From assembly GCA_017654935.2 (NCBI GenBank), contig CM065684.1, forward strand, positions 62,962,631 through 63,026,630: a stretch of 64,000 nucleotides of DNA, read 5' to 3'. This stretch comes from Phymorhynchus buccinoides (Eukaryota; Mollusca; Gastropoda; Neogastropoda; Raphitomidae). The translations under genes and the position numbers were made by a program. The notes below the pieces were generated by a model. That model ran no database searches. It saw only the letters and a program-made list of their open reading frames with translations, and was not told where the DNA came from. Positions 42,460-53,678 of the stretch are shown piece by piece (position 1 is the stretch's first letter; each line of letters begins with the position of its first letter).

Positions 42460-43194
42460 CTACTGAAAAGGCTGTTTCCGTGCTGGGAACGGGGCACGGA
42501 CATACCGGGAAGGACCCGAGCTGCCCGATCCCCGTCCCGAGGACGGAGGATGGCGGTTGGTGGACAAAGGGCGACGCTGGTATGAGGGGCGTTGACGCTG
42601 TCCCGCTGACTGGTAGTTGGGGTAGCGAAAGGAACGCCCTCGAGACGAACCGGTTCTCATGGGGACAGAGGGAGGAGGCCTAAAGTCCAAGCGCGCGCGC
42701 TTGGGTTGGGGGGAAGCAAACCCCCGGCCGGCAGCCCTGGTAGCCAACTCCATGATGCGTTCCTGGCCCAAGTCCAGTCTCCGTTTCTTGACCCGCTCCA
42801 GGTTGTCCTTGAGGGAAGCCTGATGAAAAGTAGAGCGAGGATCGGTGGGGCCAGAGCGAATTTTCGAACGATCCAACAGGGAGAGAGGCACTTTACAATC
42901 CTTGAGGACCGCGTCCCTGAACGTGGCCGCTAGCTGCACTTTAGTAGAGGAGGCCACGGACGAAATGGAGCTCACAGCTTGGTTGAGAGAAGCCAAGGCA
43001 ACACCCAGGGCACGCTCGTCGACACCATCACGCAGCCTGAAGTCTTCAGGTTTGGAAGCGGCTGTAGAACTGGCGATCTGCGCCAGAGACTGAAGCATTG
43101 ACGTGGCTAACGACGAGGCTCGAAGAATAGAGAACATGGACCTCTCCAAGTTGTTGAAGGCCGGCTGGCCCATGAGAACCGAAGTCTGTCTCAT
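42460..43194 (-). pseudogene. DIRS Gag-like protein, C-terminal part
   Basis: 244 residues in the same frame as 43204-44676, separated from it by a single TAA at 43204-43206. The last 90 residues are Arg/Ser/Gly-rich and basic, as in nucleic-acid-binding Gag tails. The ATG at 43194 may allow separate expression, but more likely this was one Gag frame that acquired a stop. No CCHC knuckle is visible, consistent with many DIRS elements. Confidence 0.75.
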
Positions 43195-43203
43195 CCTGCG
43201 CCC

Positions 43204-44676
43204 TTAGCTAAGGGCGGAACGATCCTGCTGGGACACCTCCGAGTGCGAAGGCACAGGCACGAAGGGGTTTGCCAGCTGAAACGGCGGGAAGAAGTCCTTC
43301 TTCACAAACGAGCCAGGTTGAGACGGGACCGGTTCCGGCTGAGGGGAAGGCGAGATGTCGTCGTCGTCCACGGGCAACGGTGGCGGTTGAGACCACAGGA
43401 CAGAGTCAGCCTTACGCAGTGCCTGCCGGACGAACGGGGAGGTGTGAAGCGCTAGATGAGCCTCCTTCTGCGCTTGCAGCTCGCCAAAGAACTGCGGCTG
43501 TCCCGCTGTCTGAGATGATTCGAGCTGCACCATCGGCTTGATGTCCTTGCAGTAGGGCTGAAGGATGTGCAGATAGCCTTGATAATTGCCGGTCGAAGGG
43601 ATTGGGTCTGAACACACAGGGGGGTCAGACACACTATTGTCCCGCTCAGACTGAGAGAGTTGATCGTAGTCGTGGCCAGACCTCGACGTGGACCGCTGAG
43701 ACCCCTGATACCCAGTCCTCATGATGCGAAACACTTCGTCCTGGACGGCTAGGTCGAAGTCATCCAAACACTCACGAGGCGACAAATCAAACTCTTCATC
43801 CACGGAAGACCCTCGAGGCCGCGCCGCATGACGCTTCGAGGAGTGCCTGGCCTGACGAGCATCCAAGGGGGGCTGAAGCTCATCCGTACGACGGGGGCCA
43901 GGTTGACGTGAAACGGGCTCCAGAACAGGCATCGGGGGGTCCGCCCCCGAAGGTGCCGCTCTGTGACGGGTGTCCGTAACGGTGGAGACTGGTGGCCGCG
44001 TGCCGCCGGCACGGCGCACGGGCCTGGGCGAGTAGTCGTCGAGGTCATCGCAAATTCCGTGTTCAAGAGACCGCCGAGGCAAGGCCCTACGCGGGCAACG
44101 GCTCTGCTGGGTATAATGCACGTCTGTACTTCTCGCCCTACTCGGGCTACAAGACTGCCGATCATCGTGAGACTGGTCATCAACGAGAGAAGAGGGGAGA
44201 CATTCGCTCCTGCGAGAACGAGAGCCGTAGAAGGGGACGGCGTCAGGACGAGGTTTCCTGTGGGCGTCGATGGAGCGAGCAGCTTCCACATCATGCTGGG
44301 AGAAGGACTGACCGTCCGACTCGAGGTCTTCCTCTCGGGGGAAGATGGAGATGCCCGTAACGCGCTCCCTCTGGGCCAGCTGCTCAACTGAGTACAAAGT
44401 AGGTTCATCATTATCATTCATGGTAAAGCGAGGGGAACGTACACACTGGTTATCTTCTCGTGTCCCGTGAGGGTACCGTGCGGGTCTGTCAGAGGTCAAG
44501 TCAGTCGTCAAGTCCGTTTGCCTACCAGATCTAACCGACCAATCGGTCAAGGAGGCCGAAGGAACCAAAACTAAACCTTTATTTTTAAACTCGGCAAGCA
44601 TGTCTGCCACCAGAGTAGACGAATCCACTAGGGAAATAACCTGTTCAGACACCACCGCAGAAGACTCAGAGACCAC
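43204..44676 (-). pseudogene. DIRS Gag-like protein, middle part
   Basis: 490-codon frame whose first codon is not ATG. It is hydrophilic, rich in Arg, Ser, Pro and Asp. Upstream, the frame connects to the N-terminal piece across a C homopolymer. It ends at TAA 43204-43206 and the next in-frame ATG is at 43194. Assignment as Gag rests on position in the DIRS element and composition, not on a recognisable domain. Confidence 0.7.
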
Positions 44677-44677
44677 A

Positions 44678-44689
44678 GGCTGAGGGAGA

Positions 44690-44725
<36 letters not shown>

Positions 44726-44900
44726 GCTCCTTCTTCGACGACGAAGAAGAGGAAGACTTAGGCCTAGAACTCGAATGCTTACGAGAGCTAGAGGAAGAAG
44801 AAGCTTGAGGTGTATCTGAACACCTCCCCTTATCCTCCCGAGAAGGCTTACTAGAGACCCCACTAGAATGAGTCGAAACAACAGGATCGACGGACGACAT
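44678..44900 (-). pseudogene. DIRS Gag-like protein, N-terminal part with poly-proline run
   Basis: The ATG at 44900 opens a Ser/Lys-rich frame (SSSSSSRKHSSSRPKSSSSS) running into a C homopolymer (44694-44722) that would code for poly-Pro. After the run this frame is offset by one base from the 490-codon frame. Homopolymer length error in the assembly, or real slippage, would explain the offset. Confidence 0.65.
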
Positions 44901-45117
44901 GGCGACCGGGGGCACAAAGCACAGCAACTACTTTCAAAAATTATTTAGCAAAGTAAAAACGATAAAATAATACCCCAAAGCTATGTGCCGACAAACCTGT
45001 AGCCCCAAGGCAGAGGGGCAACCCAAACAGAGGAGGATGGCGACAATAAGAGGTTAGAAAAACGAAATAAATTGAAGAGCAAAGAAGAACATGGCTGCTC
45101 CAAGTTGGAAATTTTTT

Positions 45118-45318
45118 TATTATGACTTGAAGTTGCCTCCCCGGAAGTGACGTAGTGAGTGGGATCCACGGCAGCTTAGTGGTATTGGCTGTGTAGACCA
45201 AGGGAAGTAATCTAGTCTTGTTAAGACTAGAACTTTTTGGTCTTTGGTAAATTGGCATTTGCTCCAAATTGGAAGGAATAACTCATTCGTAGTGAAACGG
45301 TAACATGATAGAATAGAT
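45118..45318 (-). repeat. DIRS right inverted terminal repeat
   Basis: ATGACTTGAAGTTGCCTCC through CGTAGTGAAACGGTAA is the reverse complement of the left repeat. The outer CATGATAGAATAGAT is specific to this end. On the minus strand this is the 5' end, 202 bp past the donor site of the IFT43 exon at 45521. Confidence 0.93.
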
Positions 45319-45324
45319 AAGAAA

Positions 45325-45415
45325 AATACAGTCAAACAGTGATAGGTTAGAGGAAATTACAAGCACAGAATTTCTAGAAGGGGGGGGAACTATTTGTAAT
45401 GAAAGATCTCCTGAT
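45325..45415 (-). repeat. REP-C fragment
   Basis: GAAATTACAAGCACAGAA, AGGGGGGGGAACTAT and GAAAGATCTCC match 32560-32690 in the same orientation. It starts 7 bp from the DIRS end. Confidence 0.65.
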
Positions 45416-45520
45416 ATGGGGGGATGCATGCGCGAACGCACACACACACACACACCACTAATGTTAGTATTAGTTTTTGCCTGATCTTCAATGAACTCTG
45501 GTTGAGAGAAGAGAACCTAC

Positions 45521-45596
45521 CAGGACTTGAAATGCAGCCTGCCTCAGTAAATCGTTGTCCAGCTCACGATAGGTGGCTACCCGATTGACCGCAACA
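45521..45596 (-). CDS. IFT43: IFT43 exon
   Basis: 76 nt: one base completing a codon split with the upstream exon, then 25 codons. Bounded on the minus strand by GCTGACAG and GTAGGT. It encodes VATYRELDNDLLRQAAFQVL, matching the conserved TYRDLDNDL block of IFT43. Exits in phase 0. Confidence 0.93.
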
Positions 45597-46109
45597 CTGT
45601 CAGCAGCACATATACAACAACATCATGTCAATTATGTCATAAATCTAACTATACAAAATGTTTTAATAAATCATTGTCTAATTCACAATATGTAGTTTCC
45701 CAATTCATAGCAATATTAAATATAATAGATTTAAGAGGCCACATGGTGATTTACTGCAAACTTGGACATAACACGATTTTTTTTTTTTTTTTCAAATTCA
45801 AATACATTGATAAAGCTTTACAGCTTGCCTCAGTAAAGTGTTGCTCAGAGGCCAAATGATCCACTACAACAGCACACAGAATACCATTATAACTGCTTCA
45901 CTGTTCTAGCGCCATGTGTTTTTCGACGTTCTTGGTTGTCTGCTGCATCTCAACCCACAAGAGGGGGGTAACTATTTTAGTGTTCATGTATTGCTTTAAT
46001 GGAAAAAACCCCAGTCACACAAGCTCCTTAAAAAGGCAAACACATGGCAGGGTATTTGGCAGACAATGTCTTTGTATTTGGTGAGAGTGTAGTGATATCT
46101 TGTACAAAT
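45597..46109. other. IFT43 intron, nothing else recognised
   Basis: Only a T homopolymer at 45777-45792 stands out. Confidence 0.5.
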
Positions 46110-46360
46110 GCATGGGTGCAACTACACAAAATTAAAAAACCTGAAAGGCCGGGGTCCAGGGATAATGTCCCCCTGCAACTGAAGCAAAAATTGATTTATG
46201 AAAGTATTTTAGTTTGCTTTTTCCACAATTCATACAAATGCTTAAAGTGTTTGTAAAATACTGTAGATCTTGTTTGACAAATTAAAAAAAATTAACTTCC
46301 TTTTCTGGTAAAATTCAAAACCAGGAAATCCTTGTATACCAGGAAAAGTTGCACCCATGC
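46110..46360. mobile_element. MITE with GCATGGGTGCAAC inverted ends
   Basis: GCATGGGTGCAAC at 46110-46122 and GTTGCACCCATGC at 46348-46360 are perfect 13-bp inverted termini. 251 bp, non-coding, inside an IFT43 intron. Confidence 0.78.
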
Positions 46361-46799
46361 AATATGTATATGCCCATGGTACTGCAGTCCTATGCCAATT
46401 GGTTTCGTACAAATGGCAGCCAAGTGAGCAAATCTGGTTTGGTTGTTTTCCGATAAAACCTAAAATATAAGAATAAATGTTAGAACGGTAGTGAGTCAAA
46501 TTTGCCTCCGTAGCAACACTGAGACTCTCGCGTGACGTCACGATACATTAAATTGATCGTCTGCACCGTTAGATCTGAACAGAAGATCGTTTTTGAAATG
46601 AGTGGAGCAGGCAAAACTCTCAGCACTGATAGGATTAAACAAGCTCATAGTAAGACGAAGAGAAAAGTGCTGCGGGTGAAGTTAACTATCTGAAATAAAG
46701 GAGAGAGCCGTATCTACGTTATGTTCTGTTTTCAAGAAGTTCTGAGCCCTAGATTCAGTGGAAAATCATCGTCACGATATTGGTGAGCGAAAACTACCA

Positions 46800-47515
46800 T
46801 ATATAGCAGTTGTTTAGTCGCCGGCTCGTAATCCAATGGGTTTGTGACTGCAGGGGTTTGAGCTTAGCTCTGTCCGTGGTGTTGTGTCCTTGGAAAACAC
46901 ACTTTACTCTTATTTCTTTGTCCTTCAGATGAGGCTTAAAACCGGGGTTCCACGTGCGAATGCATGCACAAGATCTTGCACACACACATTAAAGCCCATT
47001 CCACTATTCGGTGCAAGTAGGCCATGTTGTGCCGGTGGGATGGATGACACGAACTCACATAACATGCTAAAATGGGTGGCACTGTACTAGCAGCGATGCG
47101 CTCTCCTGGTGGGATGGATGACACAAACTCACGTAACATGCTAAAATGGGTGGCACTGTACTAGCAGTGATGCGCTCTCCTGGTGGGATGGATGACACGA
47201 ACTCATGTAACATGCTAAAATGGGTGGCACTGTACTAGCAGCGATGCGCTCTCCTGGTGGGATGGATGACACAAACTCACGTAACATGCTAAAATGGGTG
47301 GCGCTGTACTAGCAGTGACGCACTCTCCTGGTGGGATGGATGACACGAACTCACGTAACATGCTAAAATGGGTGGCGCTGTACTAGCAGCGATGCGCTCT
47401 CCTGGTGGGATGGATGACACAAACTCACGTAACATGCTAAAATGGGTGGCGCTGTACTAGCGGTGACGCACTCTCCTGAGGAGAGCAACCCGAATTTTAG
47501 AGATGAGGCTCTTTG
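46800..47515 (+). mobile_element. SINE with a six-fold tandem tail
   Basis: The head has TTTAGTCGCCGGCTCGTAA (A-box-like) and GGGGTTTGAGCTT (weak B box). The body contains GTCCTTGGAAAACACACTTTAC. The tail module AAAATGGGTGGCACTGTACTAGCAG...GATGCGCTCTCCTGGTGG is present six times. The last copy runs into the usual SINE end (GAGAGCAACCCGAATTTTAGAGA). Opposite strand to IFT43, in its intron. Confidence 0.75.
47036..47482. repeat. 74-bp tandem array (6 units) derived from the SINE tail
   Basis: GGATGGATGACAC starts recur at about 47039, 47113, 47187, 47261, 47335 and 47409, a period of 74 bp. Units differ at a few positions (CACGAACTC/CACAAACTC, CAGCGATGC/CAGTGACGC) in a roughly alternating way, suggesting growth by dimer duplication. 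Confidence 0.93.
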
Positions 47516-47670
47516 TAAAACACCAAAATACTCATCAGCACCCAAAAACCAACAACTATGTAACATGCAACCACTTGTTCTTACTCGGAAACATAAAGAA
47601 ATGACCACTGAAGGACAAGGTACACAAAAGAAAAAAACGCTGAACTAAACAGGTTGTCACTTGTTCTTAC

Positions 47671-47743
47671 TTTGGTGCAGTGGCTACTCGTGAAGACATG
47701 TCCTCTTCCGCTTGGTCCTCCAGTTCAGGAATCACTGGGATGT
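47671..47743 (-). CDS. IFT43: IFT43 exon
   Basis: 73 nt, bounded on the minus strand by TTGTTTCCAG and GTAAGA. It encodes IPVIPELEDQAEEDMSSRVA and following residues. DIPVIPDLE-type sequence is diagnostic of IFT43; the Asp codon is split with the upstream exon. Ends in AA, completed to AAT (Asn) by the next exon. Confidence 0.94.
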
Positions 47744-47807
47744 CTGGAAACAACACAACAAACATTACTGTGACAGCTGTGCTCGAGTAGGACCTGGTTT
47801 AAATAAA

Positions 47808-49240
47808 TCTGTTGATGTCCAAACAATGCATCATTACAATACTAAAAAGAGCATCAACAGGCAATCTGTTGATGTCCAAACAATGCATCATTGCAATACT
47901 AAAAAGAGCATCAACAGGCAATCTGATGATGTCCAAACAATGCATCATTACAATACTAAAAAGAGCATCAACAGGCAATCTGTTGATGTCCAAACAATGC
48001 ATCATTACAATACTAAAAAGAGCATCAACAGGCAATCTGATGATGTCCAAACAATGCATCATTACAATACTAAAAAGAGCATCAACAGGCAATCTGTTGA
48101 TGTCCAAACAATGCATCATTACAATACTAAAAAGAGCATCAACAGGCAATCTGTTGATGTCCAAACAATGCATCATTACAATACTAAAAAGAGCATCAAC
48201 AGGCAATCTGATGATGTCCAAACAATGCATCATTACAATACTAAAAAGAGCATCAACAGGCAATCTGTTGATGTCCAAACAATGCATCATTACAATACTA
48301 AAAAGAGCATCAACAGGCAATCTGTTGATGTCCAAACAATGCATCATTACAATACTAAAAAGAGCATCAACAGGCAATCTGATGATGTCCAAACAATGCA
48401 TCATTACAATACTAAAAAGAGCATCAACAGGCAATCTGTTGATGTCCAAACAATGCATCATTACAATACTAAAAAGAGCATCAACAGGCAATCTGTTGAT
48501 GTCCAAACAATGCATCATTACAATACTAAAAAGAGCATCAACAGGCAATCTGATGATGTCCAAACAATGCATCATTACAATACTAAAAAGAGCATCAACA
48601 GGCAATCTGTTGATGTCCAAACAATGCATCATTACAATACTAAAAAGAGCATCAACAGGCAATCTGATGATGTCCAAACAATGCATCATTACAATACTAA
48701 AAAGAGCATCAACAGGCAATCTGATGATGTCCAAACAATGCATCATTACAATACTAAAAAGAGCATCAACAGGCAATCTGTTGATGTCCAAACAATGCAT
48801 CATTACAATACTAAAAAGAGCATCAACAGGCAATCTGTTGATGTCCAAACAATGCATCATTACAATACTAAAAAGAGCATCAACAGGCAATCTGATGATG
48901 TCCAAACAATGCATCATTACAATACTAAAAAGAGCATCAACAGGCAATCTGTTGATGTCCAAACAATGCATCATTACAATACTAAAAAGAGCATCAACAG
49001 GCAATCTGTTGATGTCCAAACAATGCATCATTACAATACTAAAAAGAGCATCAACAGGCAATCTGTTGATGTCCAAACAATGCATCATTACAATACTAAA
49101 AAGAGCATCAACAGGCAATCTGTTGATGTCCAAACAATGCATCATTGCAATACTAAAAAGACATCAACAGGCAATCTGTTGATGTCCAAACAATGCATCA
49201 TTACAATACTAAAAAGAGCATCAACAGGCAATCTCGAGCT
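47808..49240. repeat. 57-bp tandem array, about 25 units
   Basis: The unit contains ATGCATCATTACAATACTAA and AAGAGCATCAACAGGCAATC. Two variants exist at one base: CTGTTGATG (V) and CTGATGATG (D). Order of the first 24 is V V D V D V V D V V D V V D V D D V V D V V V V, so a V-V-D trimer (171 bp) dominates. The V type forms a 9-bp stem, CATCAACAG-GCAAT-CTGTTGATG. As 57 is divisible by 3 and the unit has no stop in three of the frames, very long frames exist on both strands. It lies in the IFT43 intron starting 65 bp upstream of the exon at 47671-47743. Confidence 0.97.
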
Positions 49241-49960
49241 TATCATGTGCTCTTAAAATGTTTCATTAAATATGTTTGGTGAATGACAGACTGCATGTAA
49301 GTATGTAATATATTCACTCCTAAGAATGAAATAATTCAGCAAATAAGACAAACAAAAAGAAGACATGTACATTTTATCAAATGGTACAGAGCCAAAAGAG
49401 AAATGAAAAAAAGGAGAATATAGAATTTGATGAAATGGGAGAAACAAGGAAAAATGTTGACATCACATACTGAGCAGCTCAGACGTCTACATGACCCAGA
49501 ACAGTGCCTGTTAGAGGAGTGGAACACCCTGAATCAGTAGGAGCTTCAAAAGCTCCTCCAGAACACAAAATAGCATTTCCAGGCTGGAATTGCAGTGAGG
49601 GGGTCTCGCACATGCTTATCCATGACTTTTTTTGCCAAAAAAGCAAAAAATATGAAAAAGAAAAATTTGCTCCATTCGGTTGTTTTATGCATTTTGAAGG
49701 GGAATCACAAATGTTCATTGGGGTAAGCCGATAAAATCATTCTCAGACCTTGTTTTCTATCCTAATGTGAAGACATGTTAATTAAACTGAACAAGAAAAA
49801 AGAGTAAGAGCTTTATGTTTATTTTTGATAATTTTGTATACTTAAGATAATATCCTTAGCACATTTTGAGCAGTATACCAGTACTTGTCATCAATTATTA
49901 GTTGTTTCACCCATGCTTTTTTGCTTTACTATGTTGGTTTTCTTGTTCTCTATACTATGT
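49241..49960. other. IFT43 intron, nothing else recognised
   Basis: No recurrent element or exon-like segment was found. Confidence 0.45.
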
Positions 49961-49961
49961 T

Positions 49962-50333
<372 letters not shown>

Positions 50334-50508
50334 AAGTGCTGGTGTAGACGTTTATGTGTTCAAATGCGTTTCTTGTTTGTAGTGATTTTTGTTCTTTTTT
50401 TTCTTCACGTTTTTAGTCAAATTTTATTTGTTTTCTTTTATCCAAGGAAGAATAGGCATCACCTAAAATCTTTATCCTTGTTAAATAAAGTTTTCCAATG
50501 TTCAGTGT

Positions 50509-50798
50509 CCTTCCATTCATTTCAGGCTGTTCAGTTGACCGCTGTCGCTTTCTCAGATTACTGCCGACACTAAACTGACCCTAACCCTATTCTTAACCCT
50601 AAACTGAAACCACTGTCACCTTCCCTTAGGGTTAGAAATAGGGTTTGGGATAGGGTTATGGATAGGTTTAGTGTCAGTTTAGTGTCAAATACACAACAAA
50701 AGTTGATGGTACGTTATGATCATGTGCACGTAAATTCAGAACACAGTAATCTGAGAATGCGACAGCGGTCGACGGAACAGCCTGAAAAGAATGGAAGG
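50509..50798. mobile_element. MITE with about 55-bp inverted ends and telomere-like core
   Basis: The left end, CCTTCCATTCATTTCAGGCTG through CTCAGATTACTG, is matched by CAGTAATCTGAGAATGCGAC through CCTGAAAAGAATGGAAGG on the right. Inside, GACACTAAACTGACCCTAAC and its complement GTTTAGTGTCAGTTTAGTGTC form a second inverted pair around CCCTAACCC/TAGGGTTAG-type repeats. Non-coding, 290 bp, in the IFT43 intron. Confidence 0.85.
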
Positions 50799-50859
50799 GG
50801 GCAGAGGAGGGGGCTTTTCTTAACAACTGACTGAGAGGTGTTGCGCTATATAAGTAATC

Positions 50860-51500
50860 ATTATTATTATTATGAAGTTGTACGATGATTTTCCATTACT
50901 GTAGAAAATCACTTTGTTCTTGTTGGTCCCACTTTTAGGACAAACGACAACAAATGATAAAAAGCCATTTGGAGCCAAAGTCCATGCAATAAATCCTATG
51001 TGAATAGGAAGGAATTGGATACAACTCAACCCTCAGTTTCTGTTCTTTTACAGTACACTATGCATTTTGGCCTATAAGCCGCAGAAGTGCATAAACCACG
51101 CACTTTCAATTTTTAGAGAAAATTACGTTAGGTCATAGATATGATGTATGCGGCAGGTAAACAGAAACAATAAAAATGTAATTGCAACACTAGATTTTTC
51201 AGGTTGTGCGCCTAGCTCTGTAGCGATGATGAAAAAAATCTTTAAAAAAAAGGTTATTTATAATAAATGTTATTTTTCAGCAGCTGTTGGTGCAACTTAA
51301 TAAATAAATAAATAATTATGTCTTCTGTGCTTAAAATCCAAAGAAATCGCATCTCTGTAACAATGCAAGTAAGTTATTTAATATATGAGTTTGCCACTTT
51401 GTAATGTTTTTTTATATTTCGGGCATAGCTAAGGCACTACATGTATCAGCAGATAAGTATAAAAAATGCACCTTGACAGACACCAAAATATGATGGCATC
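50860..51500. other. IFT43 intron, nothing else recognised
   Basis: Short (ATT)n at 50860-50872 and (AATA)n at 51299-51314. No exon other than 51507-51559. Confidence 0.45.
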
Positions 51501-51506
51501 ACTCAC

Positions 51507-51559
51507 CATTATCGGAGTCACTATCCGCTTTGGCAGGACTGCTGGGCCGAAGTCGCTCA
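51507..51559 (-). CDS. IFT43: IFT43 exon
   Basis: 53 nt, bounded on the minus strand by TTTCCTTTCAG and GTGAGT. One base completes a split Phe codon, then 17 codons encode ERLRPSSPAKADSDSDN, and a final G starts the Asp codon of DIPVIP. The LRP segment just before an acidic linker fits the known family layout. Confidence 0.88.
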
Positions 51560-51864
51560 CTGAAAGGAAATAAAAAGTCATCAATCAATCAATAAATAAA
51601 AAATAAAGATACATTGACAATTTGTTATAACCAATATATTATCTTACTGATAAAGAAACATTTCATCAACACATAAAAAAGGACATTATTATCAAACAAA
51701 TTGATTGCCAATACTAGTACATATTTCAAATAAATGCAATAGCAGCTAAAATGGTGAAAAAGAGCAACAATGTGTTCTGAGCATAATTATTTGCTTTCAA
51801 TGTGTCTATAATTCATAATAATTATTTTCTCCCTTTATAAGAAAAAAGTTATTTCTATTAATAA

Positions 51865-52005
<141 letters not shown>

Positions 52006-52417
52006 TCTTTTTAAAAATTAGCACTGCAATTCAAAACACAGAATTAAAGAGACTGGGGGAGTGAGAAAAATATATGCACACACAAAAAGCAAAAGAGATA
52101 TATTATAACAGAGGGGAGAGAAACAGAGACAGAATTACTCAAATAGGAAAAGGGGAAAGAGAATGAGAAAGGGGGGGGGGGGGAGGGAGCAAAGGGGAGA
52201 GAGAAAGGGAAGAAGGGAAGAAAACAGACGCACACAAAAACCCCAAAACCAACAACGACAACGACAATGTATGGCAGCATAGAACATAAGATGCATAACA
52301 TCTTACAGCGCTTAGAGCTTTAAGATTAAGCGCTGTCAAAGTTTTCTTTATAAATAAATAAATAACAGAATCAATAACACTTTTGTAACATGAAAACATG
52401 CAAACAGATGTGTGTTC

Positions 52418-52444
52418 ACACACACACACATACACACACACACA

Positions 52445-52482
<38 letters not shown>
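52418..52482. repeat. (CA)n(CT)n compound microsatellite
   Basis: CA run to 52446 followed by CT run to 52481. Confidence 0.95.
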
Positions 52483-52488
<6 letters not shown>

Positions 52489-52820
52489 CACACACAGAAT
52501 GCACCCTTTATCTATTCCATGTAAATTAAACAAAAACAATAGAAAGCTTGATTAAGATACTTGACATTATATTCTGCATACAAAATCAAAAACCACAAGT
52601 GACTTATATGTTTGTGCGCATAAGTAATAATGAAAGAAGAAGAAACAACACATGCATTTGGCAGGATGTGCAGTTAAATTCATTCACAGCAACACAATAC
52701 ACAAACATGTATTTTTACAATTCCTTACAAATTCAAATTATGAAGCTTCTGGTAATTGTGCCGTTGATTGTTTTAAATACATGTATGTTCCTAATATCAT
52801 CCCATGTGTTTCAATGTCAT

Positions 52821-52982
52821 AGTGGAACTTCCCTTATAAGACACCCCCTCCCCCCCTCCATCCCCGTCTCCGAGACATTGCCCTTCTTTGTAAGTATTAC
52901 AATTACCTGCTTTATATAACTCCCTCCCGCTCAAGACCTCATTTTGGATGATTTTTGATGGTCTTATAAGGGAGGTTCCACT
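52821..52982. mobile_element. MITE with 22-bp inverted ends
   Basis: AGTGGAACTTCCCTTATAAGAC on the left, GTCTTATAAGGGAGGTTCCACT on the right: one mismatch over 22 bp. TCAT flanks both sides (52817-52820 and 52983-52986) as a possible 4-bp target duplication. 162 bp, non-coding. Confidence 0.85.
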
Positions 52983-53678
52983 TCATGCCGTCTGTGGTTG
53001 TATTTGTGATGTATTTTAAAATGATTTATGATGTTGCACCTGACAGTAATTTCTCTGCTCTGAGATAATAAAGTATACTTGAATCGACTTGACTCGTGTT
53101 ATTTCAGACAACTAAATTTCTGTCCTTTTTTTCCCTTTACGTTTCTACTGTACTCTATAGTTTTTATGTTAAAAAAGGTGAAAAAAGAATTCTGGTACAT
53201 GTTTATCATTTTTTTAAAAATGACATTGAAGAAAAGATGCATGCTTGCTGAAGACTATGATGCAAAAACATGCATATAAAAACATTTTGAAGTATGAAAC
53301 ACTTTAACACATTTTCCAATTGAATGCATGTTTATTAGCTTTTGGTGACTTGTTGAGTCACACAAAAAAAGAAACTAATTTATAGTGTCACAGTGTCCGA
53401 AAAAAAGCAACAACAAAAAATAAAAATAAATTCAGATACATTAAAACATTTGTGAGGCTTATGTAGACCTCATGAAAAAAAAAAATGAAAACCCACTAAC
53501 GCTCGAGACTTACAGCCTCCAGTGAATGTTAGAAAGATTCAGTGAAGTTTGTATCAAAACTGAATGACATTTACATTACAAAACAAGAGAAAAGAGCATT
53601 ATTATTTTCATAGGCACAGTTCGATGAAATAAATCATACAAAATTCTTAATAGGTAAAATACATTGAAACAAATAATA

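Larger units (their letters stand above)
38861..45318 (-). mobile_element. DIRS-type retrotransposon, structurally complete
   Basis: 6.46 kb in minus orientation, placed in an IFT43 intron. The ends carry inverted repeats (about 38910-39105 and 45118-45305). An internal region at 39168-39268 is complementary first to the outer left end and then to the outer right end. Coding order on the minus strand is Gag-like, then reverse transcriptase/RNase H, then tyrosine recombinase. There is no integrase and no direct LTR. This is the defining architecture of DIRS elements, which integrate through a circular intermediate using the recombinase and leave no target duplication. Gag carries at least one stop and probably a frameshift, so this copy is likely not autonomous. 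Confidence 0.95.

Noticed and set aside
40563..42503. Front two thirds of the 1006-codon frame as a recombinase domain
   Set aside because: It is out of phase with, and fully overlaps, the clear RT/RNase H frame and shows no recognisable fold. Kept only as a finding about overlapping frames.
39441..44391. Plus-strand frames (e.g. 39441-39707, 43963-44391) inside the DIRS element
   Set aside because: Shadows of the minus-strand DIRS genes.
47712..49256. 514-, 456- and 448-residue open frames over the 57-bp array on both strands
   Set aside because: They exist because 57 is a multiple of 3 and the unit lacks stops. There is no domain or signal peptide, and the array lies within an intron of IFT43.
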